DNA of 64,000 nucleotides, taken from positions 1,823,501 through 1,887,500 of the forward strand of contig NZ_CP159992.1 of the NCBI RefSeq assembly GCF_040702995.1, in the 5' to 3' direction. Source of the stretch: Paenibacillus sp. AN1007. GTDB lineage: Bacteria; Bacillota; Bacilli; Paenibacillales; Paenibacillaceae. This document shows positions 37,712-46,040 of this stretch, in pieces. Within the stretch, counting starts at the first letter, position 1. The number at the start of each line of letters is the position of its first letter. The notes under the pieces were generated by a model that searched no databases, was not told where the DNA came from, and was given only the letters and a program-made list of their open reading frames with translations. A program made the translations under genes and the position numbers.

Positions 37712-38446
37712 TTACAGCCGATTGGCAGCAAAAGCTTCTTCGTAAATATGAGAGGGCCATTCCGCCCAGGGAAACTCTCGTGCAGGCAGGGACTGCAGCA
37801 CGATATCCTCCTTGGTAACGGGATGGGGGAATGCAGCGATGACAGACCACAGTGCGATCTGCTGCCCCGGCTTGTTCAGGCTGGCGCCGTATTTCTGATC
37901 TCCGAATAGCGGACAGCCTGCTTCCTTCATCTGAACGCGGATCTGGTGAGAGCGGCCCGTGTGCAGCTCAATATGAACGAGGCTGTAACGATCATTCTGT
38001 CCAATGACCTCATAGTCCAGAACGGCATCTTTGCCGCCAGCTGTGCCTTTAGGAACAGCAGTAACGGTATTGGTTTTACTGTTTTTCAGCAGCGTGTGCT
38101 TCAGGGTACCTTGACGTGCAGGCAGTTTCCCGTGAACAACAGCTGCATAGATTTTGCGAAAGTGACGTCCACGGACCGTTTCGGACAACCGTGAAGCGGC
38201 TTTGGAGGTCTTGGCAAAGATCATGGCTCCTCCAACGGGACGATCCAGACGATGTACCAGACCCAGATACACATTACCAGGTTTGTTATAACGTTCCTTC
38301 AGGTCCTGTTTCAGGAGCGTCAACAGATCGGGATCACCAGATGCATCTTCCTGTGTCGGAACATTCACCGGCTTGGTAATACCTAACAGATGGTTATCTT
38401 CGAAAAGAATCTCGATGTCTCCGCCCTCATGAACGAAATCGGCCAT
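37712..38446 (-). CDS. RluA-family pseudouridine synthase
   Basis: A 244-aa RNA modification enzyme that converts uridine to pseudouridine, probably in rRNA or tRNA. The catalytic Asp is in LVHRLDRPVGGAM and the substrate loop in ELHTGRSHQIRVQ. I start at the ATG complementary to 38444-38446; the open frame extends much further upstream but that part is the shadow of the methyltransferase gene. The start lies 2 bp after that gene's stop, so the two are co-transcribed. The lack of an S4 domain is typical of the small RluA members. Confidence 0.9.
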   Translation of the reverse strand: MADFVHEGGDIEILFEDNHLLGITKPVNVPTQEDASGDPDLLTLLKQDLKERYNKPGNVYLGLVHRLDRPVGGAMIFAKTSKAASRLSETVRGRHFRKIYAAVVHGKLPARQGTLKHTLLKNSKTNTVTAVPKGTAGGKDAVLDYEVIGQNDRYSLVHIELHTGRSHQIRVQMKEAGCPLFGDQKYGASLNKPGQQIALWSVIAAFPHPVTKEDIVLQSLPAREFPWAEWPSHIYEEAFAANRL

Positions 38447-38448
38447 AA

Positions 38449-39312
38449 TCAGGACTCCCAGCGGCCCAAAATACCGCACGGCAGATCCAGACCGCTGCGG
38501 GTAATCGGCAATCCGATCTCTCCCGCTGTGATCTGTCCGCCATACTTGGCAGACATCGTCATGGTGAGCATATTGCGCAGCACGGTAGAGGAGATGCCGG
38601 TCGTATACGAATTCACAAGCATAAACAGCGGGTTGTCCGACAGGATTGTCATACACGACTTGATGAATGGATACAGATTCTCCTCCAGCTTCCATGTTTC
38701 ACCGTTCGGACCGCGCCCATAGGATGGAGGGTCCATAATAATTGCATCGTATTTGTTGCCGCGGCGCTGTTCACGCTGCACGAATTTGAACACATCGTCC
38801 GTGATGAAACGAACAGGACGATCCGCCAGTCCAGACAGCTGCACATTTTCTTTGGCCCACTGTACCATGCCCTTGGCAGCATCGCAGTGTACTACGGAAG
38901 CGCCGGCGTATGCTGCTGCAACTGTTGCTCCACCGGTGTAGGCGAACAGGTTCAGCACAGAAATGGGGCGGCCTGCATTCGCTATTTTATCCATCATCCA
39001 GCTCCAGTTAGCCGCTTGTTCAGGGAACAATCCTGTATGTTTAAAGCTGGTCGGTTTAATGTGGAATTTCAAGTTTTCGTATCCGATCGTCCAGCGCTCA
39101 GGAATCGGTTTTTTCATATCCCAACTGCCGCCGCCGGAAGAGCTGCGGTGGTAATGGCCATGAGCTTGACGCCACTCATGAGTTTCTTGTTCAAGCGGCC
39201 AGATAATCTGTGGGTCGGGTCTGCGTAAGATGACATCTCCCCAACGCTCCAGCTTCTCGCCGCCTCCAGTATCAATCACTTCATAGTCTTTCCAGTTCTT
39301 TGCTACGTACAT
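38449..39312 (-). CDS. class I SAM-dependent methyltransferase (RlmI/RlmK-like)
   Basis: A 287-aa Rossmann methyltransferase: SAM loop LNLFAYTGGATVAAAYAGA and catalytic motif DPPSYGRGPNG, which is the DPPS/F type of 23S rRNA methyltransferases such as RlmI. There is no PUA domain. The neighbouring pseudouridine synthase supports an rRNA-modification role (inference). Which base it modifies cannot be told. Confidence 0.85.
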   Translation of the reverse strand: MYVAKNWKDYEVIDTGGGEKLERWGDVILRRPDPQIIWPLEQETHEWRQAHGHYHRSSSGGGSWDMKKPIPERWTIGYENLKFHIKPTSFKHTGLFPEQAANWSWMMDKIANAGRPISVLNLFAYTGGATVAAAYAGASVVHCDAAKGMVQWAKENVQLSGLADRPVRFITDDVFKFVQREQRRGNKYDAIIMDPPSYGRGPNGETWKLEENLYPFIKSCMTILSDNPLFMLVNSYTTGISSTVLRNMLTMTMSAKYGGQITAGEIGLPITRSGLDLPCGILGRWES

Positions 39313-39453
39313 AGTGGTTTATCCATCCTTCAAATTTCATTTGGATACTATTGTACAACAAAAAAGGGGCTGTACGCCAGCTGACCTACCGTCAATCAAG
39401 CCTATGCTGACGAATTTCGACAGAAAATAGAAGAGGGGGGATTAAAAATTAAT

Positions 39454-39483
39454 TTGACAATGATAATCATTATCACTTATGAT
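39454..39483 (+). promoter_or_regulatory. promoter with perfect Fur box (flavodoxin operon)
   Basis: -35 TTGACA at 39454-39459 and -10 TATGAT at 39478-39483 are 18 bp apart. The spacer contains TGATAATCATTATCA at 39461-39475, a 15/15 match to the 7-1-7 Fur consensus. Fur-Fe would block RNA polymerase directly. Confidence 0.9.
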
Positions 39484-39569
39484 TTTGATAATCCGATATT
39501 GAATCAATTCCGGAGCATATTCCGGGAACACATATGAACATAACGAAATTATGAAATGAGGGACGATAG

Positions 39570-40022
39570 ATGGCAAAATGGTTAGTGGCTTATGCCAGCA
39601 TGACAGGAAATACGGAAGAGATTGCTGAACTGATTGTAGAAGGCATTTCACAGGACGGTCATGAAGTTGACTTGAAGTCCGTAACTGACTGCAATGCTGC
39701 GGATGTATTAGATTATGATGGATTCATGATTGGTGTATATACCTGGGGAGACGGCGAGCTGCCGGATGAATTTCTGGATTTCTACGAAGAACTGGATGAG
39801 CTTGATCTGAACGGAAAAAGAGCGGCAGTCTTCGGAAGCGGAGATACATCCTATGAGCAGTTCTGTGCAGCTGTTGATCTCACAGCCGAGAAGCTGCGGG
39901 AACGTGGGGCGGAAGTATCACCTGAGACGCTGAAAATTGAATACAGTCCGCTGGAGCAGGAGAAAGAAACATGCCAGGATTTTGGCAGACGTTTTGCTGC
40001 TGCCGGTGTGCAGGTGTCCTGA
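39570..40022 (+). CDS. flavodoxin
   Basis: A 150-aa FMN electron carrier. The phosphate loop SMTGNTEEIAE is at ~10-20, the 50s loop around VYTWGDGELPDE and the 90s loop GSGDTSYEQFC. It replaces ferredoxin when iron is scarce, which agrees with the perfect Fur box in its promoter. The ORF has RBS ATGAGGGACG. The next gene begins at its 3' end. Confidence 0.95.
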   Translation: MAKWLVAYASMTGNTEEIAELIVEGISQDGHEVDLKSVTDCNAADVLDYDGFMIGVYTWGDGELPDEFLDFYEELDELDLNGKRAAVFGSGDTSYEQFCAAVDLTAEKLRERGAEVSPETLKIEYSPLEQEKETCQDFGRRFAAAGVQVS

Positions 40023-40027
40023 TCGAA

Positions 40028-40834
40028 ATGCTGCAGCGTGATTTTCATGCATCCATGACTGCGGGGAGCAGTGAGCTTCACGGACGCTTGCTTGAAGACT
40101 ACAAGCTCGAAGAGATGCTGCGAAGCCCGCACCGGTTCATCCGCCCTGAACCTTCGGCTGCGCAGCGCCCAGTGCTGGAGTGGCGACACCGTGTACAATA
40201 TGCGGTGAGCCATGCCATTAATCATTTTTACAGTATGGACCTTGATGTGCGTAAAGAAATTCCAATTCAGTATGTGCTTGAGAAATGGTGGCCCAGAAAA
40301 ACGGATGGATTTGATTCCGTTCTTCATTATTGGGATGTTAAACATAAAATGATCGATGAGCTGTCCCTTGCGATTGCGGCGAATGATGATCTGAAGCGGC
40401 CAGTGATTTTGTTTGAACAATGGAAAACCGAAGTACCTTCCTTACAAATGGCTTTATCGATTATCTTTCAAGCGGCCTGGCAGCCGGAAGGCTGGGACAA
40501 ACTGCTTATTCAGAAATATATGGTGGTTCATGATGCCAATGTTGTGGAAGCCTTTCAGCATATGGTCAATGTGTTCTGCTGGGAAGCATTTGGCAGGCTG
40601 CCGGGAATGATTGAAATCTACTGCCTGATGGAAGGACGTAAGATCAGGTACATACCAGGCCGTCAATCGCTGCAGCGATCTATGGATTATATCCGTCTTA
40701 TCCGGGACAGCATGCCTGAAGCCGAGAAGCAGGTATCTGAACACTTTACAGCGAAGGACAAAATCCGTGTACACGAAGAAGTGGATCGTTGGAGATCAGA
40801 AGGAGCAAAGCATCAGAAAACCTGGTTAATGTAA
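40028..40834 (+). CDS. unknown protein in the Fur-boxed flavodoxin operon
   Basis: A 268-aa soluble protein from ATG 40028, 5 bp after flavodoxin. An in-frame ATG at 39971 has a better RBS (AGGAG, 8-nt spacing) and would overlap flavodoxin by 52 bp, adding 19 residues, so the start is uncertain. I do not recognise the family. The pattern LRSPHRFI near the N-terminus and, later, AFQHMVNVFCWEAFGRLPG before a beta strand and helix recalls the RecB/Cas4-type PD-(D/E)XK fold, but no clear D...EXK catalytic set is seen, so any nuclease activity is unproven. Its position implies iron-dependent expression. Confidence 0.6.
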   Translation: MLQRDFHASMTAGSSELHGRLLEDYKLEEMLRSPHRFIRPEPSAAQRPVLEWRHRVQYAVSHAINHFYSMDLDVRKEIPIQYVLEKWWPRKTDGFDSVLHYWDVKHKMIDELSLAIAANDDLKRPVILFEQWKTEVPSLQMALSIIFQAAWQPEGWDKLLIQKYMVVHDANVVEAFQHMVNVFCWEAFGRLPGMIEIYCLMEGRKIRYIPGRQSLQRSMDYIRLIRDSMPEAEKQVSEHFTAKDKIRVHEEVDRWRSEGAKHQKTWLM

Positions 40835-40881
40835 CATTTGAGAAACGGAGACGCAGCGCTAATCCGGAGGAGGGAACACGG

Positions 40882-41445
40882 GTGACGTTATTAAGACAAG
40901 ATGTTAGCGATGGTAAAAGAAGAGCAGGAACATGGGAGTTCAGCTCCATGCCTGTACCCCAAACAGTGATCAGACAGCTGCTGGATGAAGCAGACCCGTC
41001 TTTGTATGTTACGAGTCCGTCACCCTGGCGTTTTATGCTGTTCTCCGGTGAGGGCAGGCAGCTCTACATGGAGGCGGTCAGACAGAGCTATCCGCCGCAT
41101 CTTGCGGACTGTCACGGAAGCTGGGCTGCATATCAATATACGGAAGCTATTCCGGCTCACCTCGTTGTGGTCGCCCCTGCGAATACGCAGGAGGATCACG
41201 TACTGCCCGCGAAGGCATGGAGCAAACGATTCTGTATTTTGGCTGCAGAACAGGGATTACATGCGGTATGGAAAACAAATGATTATCAGCAGCATCCGGT
41301 TTTTCTGAACCTGATGGGACTTACTGCCGATGAAAGAGTGCTGGGCGTATTTCATATCGGCTATGGAGACCATTCAGGTTTGCGTCACATCGAACCTGTC
41401 AGACCTGCATCTGAACTTATGACAGTATACGACCATCTGGTGTGA
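40882..41445 (+). CDS. nitroreductase-family protein
   Basis: A 187-aa FMN-dependent oxidoreductase-like protein. The middle PSPWRFMLFSGEGRQLY corresponds to the nitroreductase Q-PW-F motif, and the C-terminal NLMGLTADERVLGVFHIGYG matches the family's final strand. The N-terminal RRS FMN motif is atypical. GTG 40882 is chosen because GGAGGAGGG lies 8 nt upstream; the open frame reaches back to 40789 inside the previous gene. It is the third gene downstream of the flavodoxin Fur box, 47 bp after the unknown gene. Confidence 0.78.
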   Translation: MTLLRQDVSDGKRRAGTWEFSSMPVPQTVIRQLLDEADPSLYVTSPSPWRFMLFSGEGRQLYMEAVRQSYPPHLADCHGSWAAYQYTEAIPAHLVVVAPANTQEDHVLPAKAWSKRFCILAAEQGLHAVWKTNDYQQHPVFLNLMGLTADERVLGVFHIGYGDHSGLRHIEPVRPASELMTVYDHLV

Positions 41446-41477
41446 AGGGCAGCGAAAGATGTTAGACTTGCTGCCCT
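41446..41477. terminator. palindrome between convergent genes
   Basis: AGGGCAGC at 41446-41453 and GCTGCCCT at 41470-41477 form an 8-bp stem directly after the nitroreductase stop and 30 bp from the stop of the minus-strand monooxygenase. T-runs are lacking, so it is a weak or bidirectional terminator. Confidence 0.5.
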
Positions 41478-41506
41478 CACTACAAACTTACCGGATGGTG
41501 TAAATG

Positions 41507-42964
41507 CTACCGTACATGCTTCGCAAGAAAGTGGCGAACACGTTCCCGCTCGGATTGATCCTGCAGACTGGCTGTATATAAGCGATTTGAAACGGTGATG
41601 GTGTTGCCGAAGAAAAATCGTTCGAACTGAGTCTGTCTGCCTCCAAAAGATCCTGCACCAAGCTCCCAAATCAAGCGAAACAGTGCATTCCGTTCCTTAG
41701 ATTCCATGTCTGAGCCTTTGAGATAGATGTTTAAAAAGTCAGCTGCACCCGATTGGAAATCCTCTTCTTGCGGAACCATGATCATGCCGCTGGAACTGAG
41801 CAGCTGCAGTATTTCAATCATCTCGGGATAAAGCTTCGGGTATAGAAGATTGGCGGCCATCAGCGGTTTGGGAGCCGGTAATAAAAATCCCCTGCCGTCG
41901 GATATGGCACCAGCTTCCGAAGCGAGAGCCAAAGCTTTTAATGATTCAAGACCCGCGAGAGCACGTGCTGTTTTCTCAACAACATGAGCTTCGCTTTTGA
42001 GATCAAGTGTATCCGTAAGCAGTTGAATGGCGCCGAGTACAAATTCAGTTTTGGCAATATAACGGCACAGCACCTGATGCCCGGCATGGATGTGGAAATT
42101 ACTTTCGCTGAAGAGCGTTGAAGACATCTGTTCATCACCCGCAAAAAAAATACGGTCATGCGGTACAAGCACGTGGTCAAAGATGACGATATTGTCCATT
42201 TCTTCATACCTGGAGCTTAAGGGATAGTTGTAATTCGAGGCAGCGGCATAGGTGTCCCGACAGATTAAACTGATGCCGGGAAGATCATTCGGAACGGCAA
42301 AAGAGAAGGCAAACGGATTCTCATCATCAAAAGGTGCCGGAGAAGGGGAAGGATATACGAAAATTTCGTCCGAAGTAGCGGCCTGTGTCGCCATCATAAA
42401 CGCACCGTTAATAATAAGCCCCTCATCTGTGCGATCCACGACTTTGGCGGCAATAGCTTCTTCCGTGGCATCCATCTGTCCTGAAATTTTGCTCGCATGC
42501 GGCTGGATGAAAGCGTGGGACAGTGTAATGTCATGGTCGCGGCAGTAAGCATAGTAATTTTTCAGATTGTCAGCATATTGGGGAGAGAGTTCGTTCAACA
42601 GATCAGCAGCTGTGTAAAAAGACATAATTGCCGTGTTCATGTAATCGGGCGAACGTCCCAGGAAACCGTGATGGGTCTGAGCCCATATGGTCATGGCTTC
42701 ACGTCTTCGGCTAAGATCGCTGACTTGGGTTGGAGGCAGGAAAGACATCCCTACAGGTTTCCCATCTGCCGGCGATGCGTACGTCATCCGTTCTGTCAGC
42801 TGCGGATCGGACTGGAGGTCGTACATGTCCATCTGGGTTTTCATCAAGCCGGAAAAGGCGATGTGCTCCGAGCGTTTACCGGTAAGCAGTTCTCCTTTGT
42901 ACCAGCAGGGAACGGTCTGTGCATTGATTCGTTCACAATACTGCATGCCAGTTTTAGCGGGCAT
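41507..42964 (-). CDS. 4-hydroxyphenylacetate 3-monooxygenase family (HpaB-like)
   Basis: A 485-aa FADH2-dependent monooxygenase of the HpaB/PvcC superfamily (similar in layout to Bacillus YoaI). The N-terminal helical domain contains PPTQVSDLSRRREAM, the middle beta domain carries the VLVPHDRIFFAGD segment, and the helical C-terminus FLNIYLKGSDMESKERNALF is conserved in the family. Reduced flavin must come from a partner reductase, which is not adjacent. The real substrate is unknown; HpaB relatives hydroxylate phenols, including siderophore precursors. A perfect Fur box lies ~115 bp upstream, which suggests iron control. Confidence 0.87.
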   Translation of the reverse strand: MPAKTGMQYCERINAQTVPCWYKGELLTGKRSEHIAFSGLMKTQMDMYDLQSDPQLTERMTYASPADGKPVGMSFLPPTQVSDLSRRREAMTIWAQTHHGFLGRSPDYMNTAIMSFYTAADLLNELSPQYADNLKNYYAYCRDHDITLSHAFIQPHASKISGQMDATEEAIAAKVVDRTDEGLIINGAFMMATQAATSDEIFVYPSPSPAPFDDENPFAFSFAVPNDLPGISLICRDTYAAASNYNYPLSSRYEEMDNIVIFDHVLVPHDRIFFAGDEQMSSTLFSESNFHIHAGHQVLCRYIAKTEFVLGAIQLLTDTLDLKSEAHVVEKTARALAGLESLKALALASEAGAISDGRGFLLPAPKPLMAANLLYPKLYPEMIEILQLLSSSGMIMVPQEEDFQSGAADFLNIYLKGSDMESKERNALFRLIWELGAGSFGGRQTQFERFFFGNTITVSNRLYTASLQDQSERERVRHFLAKHVR

Positions 42965-43079
42965 TGTTCTTCACCTCTTAATTCATGGTTCATGAGCACA
43001 TTTATTTCTATCCTTATACTACGTGAAGCTGCTCTCTAATGTGCTGATGACCAGATGGTGAAAATTTTGCATCCAGGGC

Positions 43080-43108
43080 TTGATAATAATTATCATTCTT
43101 GCTACAAT
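43080..43108 (+). promoter_or_regulatory. perfect Fur box within a promoter-like element
   Basis: TGATAATAATTATCA at 43081-43095 is a 15/15 Fur-box match. On the plus strand it sits in TTGATA (43080-43085), a 17-bp spacer and TACAAT (43103-43108). On the minus strand a weaker TTTATT-17-TATTAT pair overlaps it, facing the HpaB-like gene at 42964. Which direction is used is not clear. Confidence 0.8.
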
Positions 43109-43113
43109 AAACA

Positions 43114-43138
43114 AAGAAAAAGGAACCCTTTAGGGCTC
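43114..43138 (-). terminator. terminator of the DUF1540 gene (minus strand)
   Basis: On the minus strand AGGAGCCC-TAAA-GGGTTCCT (one mismatch) is followed by TTTTTC. Confidence 0.65.
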
Positions 43139-43180
43139 CTCAGGTGAAGCAGTTAGCCATAGTTACTTTAATTACTTCTC

Positions 43181-43333
43181 TTACTTCACTTCAAATGTTT
43201 TGCAGTCTGTTTCAGCAGACTCACTTGCTTCTTTGGAAGCGTGGCTCACGATATAAATGGAAGATGCATTACATTTGTTTTCTTGAGCCCAATGACGACA
43301 GGAATTCACTTCACACAATACGTCTTTTGCCAT
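43181..43333 (-). CDS. DUF1540 mini-protein
   Basis: A 50-aa protein, MAKDVLCEVNSCRHWAQENK and onward to CKTFEVK, with Cys at 7, 12, 22 and 44 in the spacing of DUF1540 proteins, which are probably small metal-binding or disulfide modules of unknown role in Bacillota. RBS AGTGAGG lies upstream on the minus strand. It is flanked downstream by its own terminator and by the Fur box at 43081. It is too short for most ORF cut-offs but coding in every visible respect. Confidence 0.85.
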   Translation of the reverse strand: MAKDVLCEVNSCRHWAQENKCNASSIYIVSHASKEASESAETDCKTFEVK

Positions 43334-43427
43334 GATTGTCAACCTCACTTTTAGTTGGATTTACATTCGTTGGTACAAAGAGATCCGGATGCGCAAGTTG
43401 CCGCTTGCTGATCTGGAAATTTTTTAC

Positions 43428-43454
43428 GCTCTCATGAATTTAGAGGGCTTTTTT
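43428..43454 (+). terminator. weak intrinsic terminator-like hairpin
   Basis: GCTCTC at 43428-43433 pairs with GAGGGC at 43443-43448, followed by TTTTTT. It would end a plus-strand transcript starting at the Fur-boxed promoter near 43115. Nothing else was seen in 43334-43550. Confidence 0.5.
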
Positions 43455-43557
43455 GCGTTATACACAACGATGCATCTTCAGAATAGCAAATTTCACCGTC
43501 CCATGCAACTAAACAGAGGCCGCGGAGACTGATTTATGCGAACAGGAAGGCAGCGCT

Positions 43558-43585
43558 TTGCAAAGAGGATGCTCTATGTTATTAT
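43558..43585 (+). promoter_or_regulatory. candidate promoter of the AAA ATPase gene
   Basis: TTGCAA at 43558-43563, 16-bp spacer, TATTAT at 43580-43585, about 100 bp before the ATPase start. Confidence 0.4.
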
Positions 43586-43684
43586 TTAATAGTAAAATTT
43601 ACGATTAAAACCAAAGGGATCACTGCCAATACATTATTTCATTGGAACGGATACATATTTTTATTGAAGGAGCTGCACATCCAC

Positions 43685-44524
43685 ATGAGCAAAATGAATA
43701 ACTCAAGCCGCATCCCGCGCGCCAAGGGAATAGACATGGCCGCTTTTTACACACCAAAAGAATGCAGACGAAAAGCACAGCATATTGTCTTCTCGGCTGA
43801 GAATGAACGAATGATTGAAGAGTTCATTACAATTCTGGGCATGAAGGAGAAGTTCAGAGAACATGATATATCCACCCCTAATAAAATGGTCATGTTTGGC
43901 CCTCCGGGTACGGGGAAAACATTAACTGCTTCTTATCTGGCTCAGAGACTGGAGCTGCCGCTTGTGCTGGTCAGAATAGACGCACTCATTCACAGCCATC
44001 TGGGGGAAACAGGCAGCAATGTACGCAAATTGTTTGAATATGCGCGTCTTCATCCCTGTGTGCTGTTTCTTGACGAGTTTGATGCGATTGGCCGGACACG
44101 AGAAAGTAACGACGAAGTCAAAGAGATGGCCAGAGTTGTCAATACGCTGCTGCAGTGTTTGGATGAATTCGAAGGAGACAGCATCCTGGTCGCTGCCACG
44201 AATCTGGAGATACAGCTGGATCATGCCATCTGGCGCCGCTTTGATACCAAGATGACGTACGCGATGCCGGATGAAGACAGCCGCAGACTATATATCAGTA
44301 AACTGGTTGGAACATTTGAGCGGGAGAACAGCCTGGAGGATTACATCTCTACACGTCTGGCTGGCTGCAGCTATGCAGATGTGGAGCAGGTTGTGTTAAA
44401 AGCAAAGCGGAAAGCGATCATCGGCAGCTGCGCTCTGCACAAGCAGTTGATTACTGATGCGTACGAAGAGTATAGACCTCGAGTACTGGAAGGTTCTAAT
44501 CAAGAAAGCCCGGCCTCCTTCTGA
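43685..44524 (+). CDS. stand-alone AAA-family ATPase
   Basis: A 279-aa single-domain AAA protein: Walker A GPPGTGKT, Walker B VLFLDEFDAIG, sensor-1 VAATN, arginine-finger region AIWRRFDTKM, and a helical lid with CSYADVEQVVLKAKR. The core resembles FtsH/Vps4-type AAA modules but has no protease, MIT or transmembrane part. It probably needs a substrate adaptor; none is encoded beside it. I use ATG 43685 (AAGGAG 12 nt upstream); an in-frame TTG at 43664 lies before the RBS. The terminator hairpin overlaps its last codons. Confidence 0.85.
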   Translation: MSKMNNSSRIPRAKGIDMAAFYTPKECRRKAQHIVFSAENERMIEEFITILGMKEKFREHDISTPNKMVMFGPPGTGKTLTASYLAQRLELPLVLVRIDALIHSHLGETGSNVRKLFEYARLHPCVLFLDEFDAIGRTRESNDEVKEMARVVNTLLQCLDEFEGDSILVAATNLEIQLDHAIWRRFDTKMTYAMPDEDSRRLYISKLVGTFERENSLEDYISTRLAGCSYADVEQVVLKAKRKAIIGSCALHKQLITDAYEEYRPRVLEGSNQESPASF

Positions 44525-44546
44525 AAAGGAATACCGGGCTTTTTTT
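44505..44546 (+). terminator. intrinsic terminator overlapping the AAA gene end
   Basis: AAAGCCCGG at 44505-44513 pairs with CCGGGCTTT at 44534-44542, followed by a T-run. The hairpin spans the stop codon at 44522-44524 and lies just beyond the stop of the convergent histidine kinase. Confidence 0.85.
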
Positions 44547-44573
44547 ACTTCTATTCAGCTCCAGCAATACGGA

Positions 44574-46040
44574 TCAAGCTTTGACAGGTGAGCGATAGGT
44601 TTTTTCCGGGATAACCACTTCCTGCCGGGAAGTCCAGCGTGGCAGACTTAATCTGAAAATACTTCCTTCAGGACCGCTGGATACTAGTGTTAACTCCCCG
44701 TCCTGTTCCTGAGCCAGAAGCCGGCTGTACGTTAAACCGAGACCCAAGCCGCGATTGCGGCGTTTTTTCAGCTCACCCCGATAAAATCGTTCAAAAATGT
44801 TAGCCTGATCCTCTAAGGAAATACCCGTTCCGTTGTCCTGCACATCAACATGCAGCATGTCATCTTCTGCAACCAGATGCATATGGAATACAGCTTGCTG
44901 CCCAGGAGCTGTGGCCTGCAGCCCGTTATTCAGCAGGTTAACTACAATCTGCTGGATACGGAGAGCATCTCCCATCACGTAAAGTGACCCCGGCGGGGCA
45001 TGCAGCTGAACCTCCGGCATGTGTTCCTCATACGCAATCTTCCATTGGTATATGATTTCACCGACGAGAAGCTTCAGATCGGTCCGTTCCTTCCGGACAG
45101 CGACACTTCCTGCGGTCATGGCATTGTAATCGAGCAAATCTGCAATCATACGCTCCATGCGTTCGGATTCTTTCAGAGCGATATCCAGAAACTCTTTGCC
45201 TTCCTGCGGACTGACGACATCGTCTCGCACAGCCATCACGAGTCCTTTAATTGAGGTAACAGGCGTTTTGAGTTCATGACTTACTCCCGCAAGGGAAAGC
45301 GCGCGCCATTCTTCGAGCTGCCGCAGACGGGCCGCCATATCCCCAAAGGAGCTTACAAGCTCGTTCATCTCCCGCTCGCGTGTTCTAATATCCAGGCTTA
45401 CATCGTAATTGCCGCCGCGTATTTGCTCTGCTGCATAAGCAACCTGACGAATCGGCCTCGATAACTTCTTGGACAGCAGGTATATCGTAAACCAGCCGCA
45501 CAGAATAAGACCTCCGAAAATCAGTGCGACAAGCCATATCGTCTCCGGACCAAATGTTATGGATTGTTTGGACTGCATGACCCATACTTTGCCCAGCGTT
45601 TGATCACCGTCAACAATGTTCACCGTCACACCCGCATACTTGCTGTTGCGGGGTTCAAGGAAATCGTCAGAGAGTCGATAATAGACGTCTTCCTGTTCCA
45701 TTTTAGGCTGAGAGAAGACCAGTTTATTGTTATTGTCCAGCACGATGACACAAAAATAGTGATCGGTATTAAACAGCTTCTCACGGCTGCTTACAATCGT
45801 ATTCAGGTCAGGCGGCACCTGTAATTGATGATTTTTCACGGTCACTCGATCGGCGATCTCCCAACCGAGCAGCTCAGCTGTTTTCAAACCTTTTTCTAAA
45901 GAAGTTGTCCGAATCCAGTACAGCGCACCTGCGGCAATCACCGAGAATCCGATACATAAAATCAGAAAGTAGCGCAGGGTCCAGTGTGACAAAATAGAAG
46001 TGGTTCGCTTCGGTTCGGTTGATGTCAGTTGGCGATCCAA
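44574..46040 (-). CDS. sensor histidine kinase with HAMP domain
   Basis: A 488-aa membrane kinase with TM segments at ~25-45 and ~165-190 flanking an extracellular sensor of ~115 residues, then HAMP (~190-245). The H-box SLAGVSHELKTPVTSIKG carries the phosphorylated His, and the HATPase has NLLNNGLQ, DNGTGISLED and GLGLGL. It overlaps the response-regulator gene by 16 bp, so the two are coupled. The signal is unknown. The divergent YceI gene is a possible target (inference). Confidence 0.92.
   Translation of the reverse strand: MDRQLTSTEPKRTTSILSHWTLRYFLILCIGFSVIAAGALYWIRTTSLEKGLKTAELLGWEIADRVTVKNHQLQVPPDLNTIVSSREKLFNTDHYFCVIVLDNNNKLVFSQPKMEQEDVYYRLSDDFLEPRNSKYAGVTVNIVDGDQTLGKVWVMQSKQSITFGPETIWLVALIFGGLILCGWFTIYLLSKKLSRPIRQVAYAAEQIRGGNYDVSLDIRTREREMNELVSSFGDMAARLRQLEEWRALSLAGVSHELKTPVTSIKGLVMAVRDDVVSPQEGKEFLDIALKESERMERMIADLLDYNAMTAGSVAVRKERTDLKLLVGEIIYQWKIAYEEHMPEVQLHAPPGSLYVMGDALRIQQIVVNLLNNGLQATAPGQQAVFHMHLVAEDDMLHVDVQDNGTGISLEDQANIFERFYRGELKKRRNRGLGLGLTYSRLLAQEQDGELTLVSSGPEGSIFRLSLPRWTSRQEVVIPEKTYRSPVKA

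Noticed and set aside
38447..38695. Long N-terminal extension of the pseudouridine synthase
   Set aside because: It is an out-of-frame reading of the methyltransferase gene; the natural start is 2 bp after that gene's stop.
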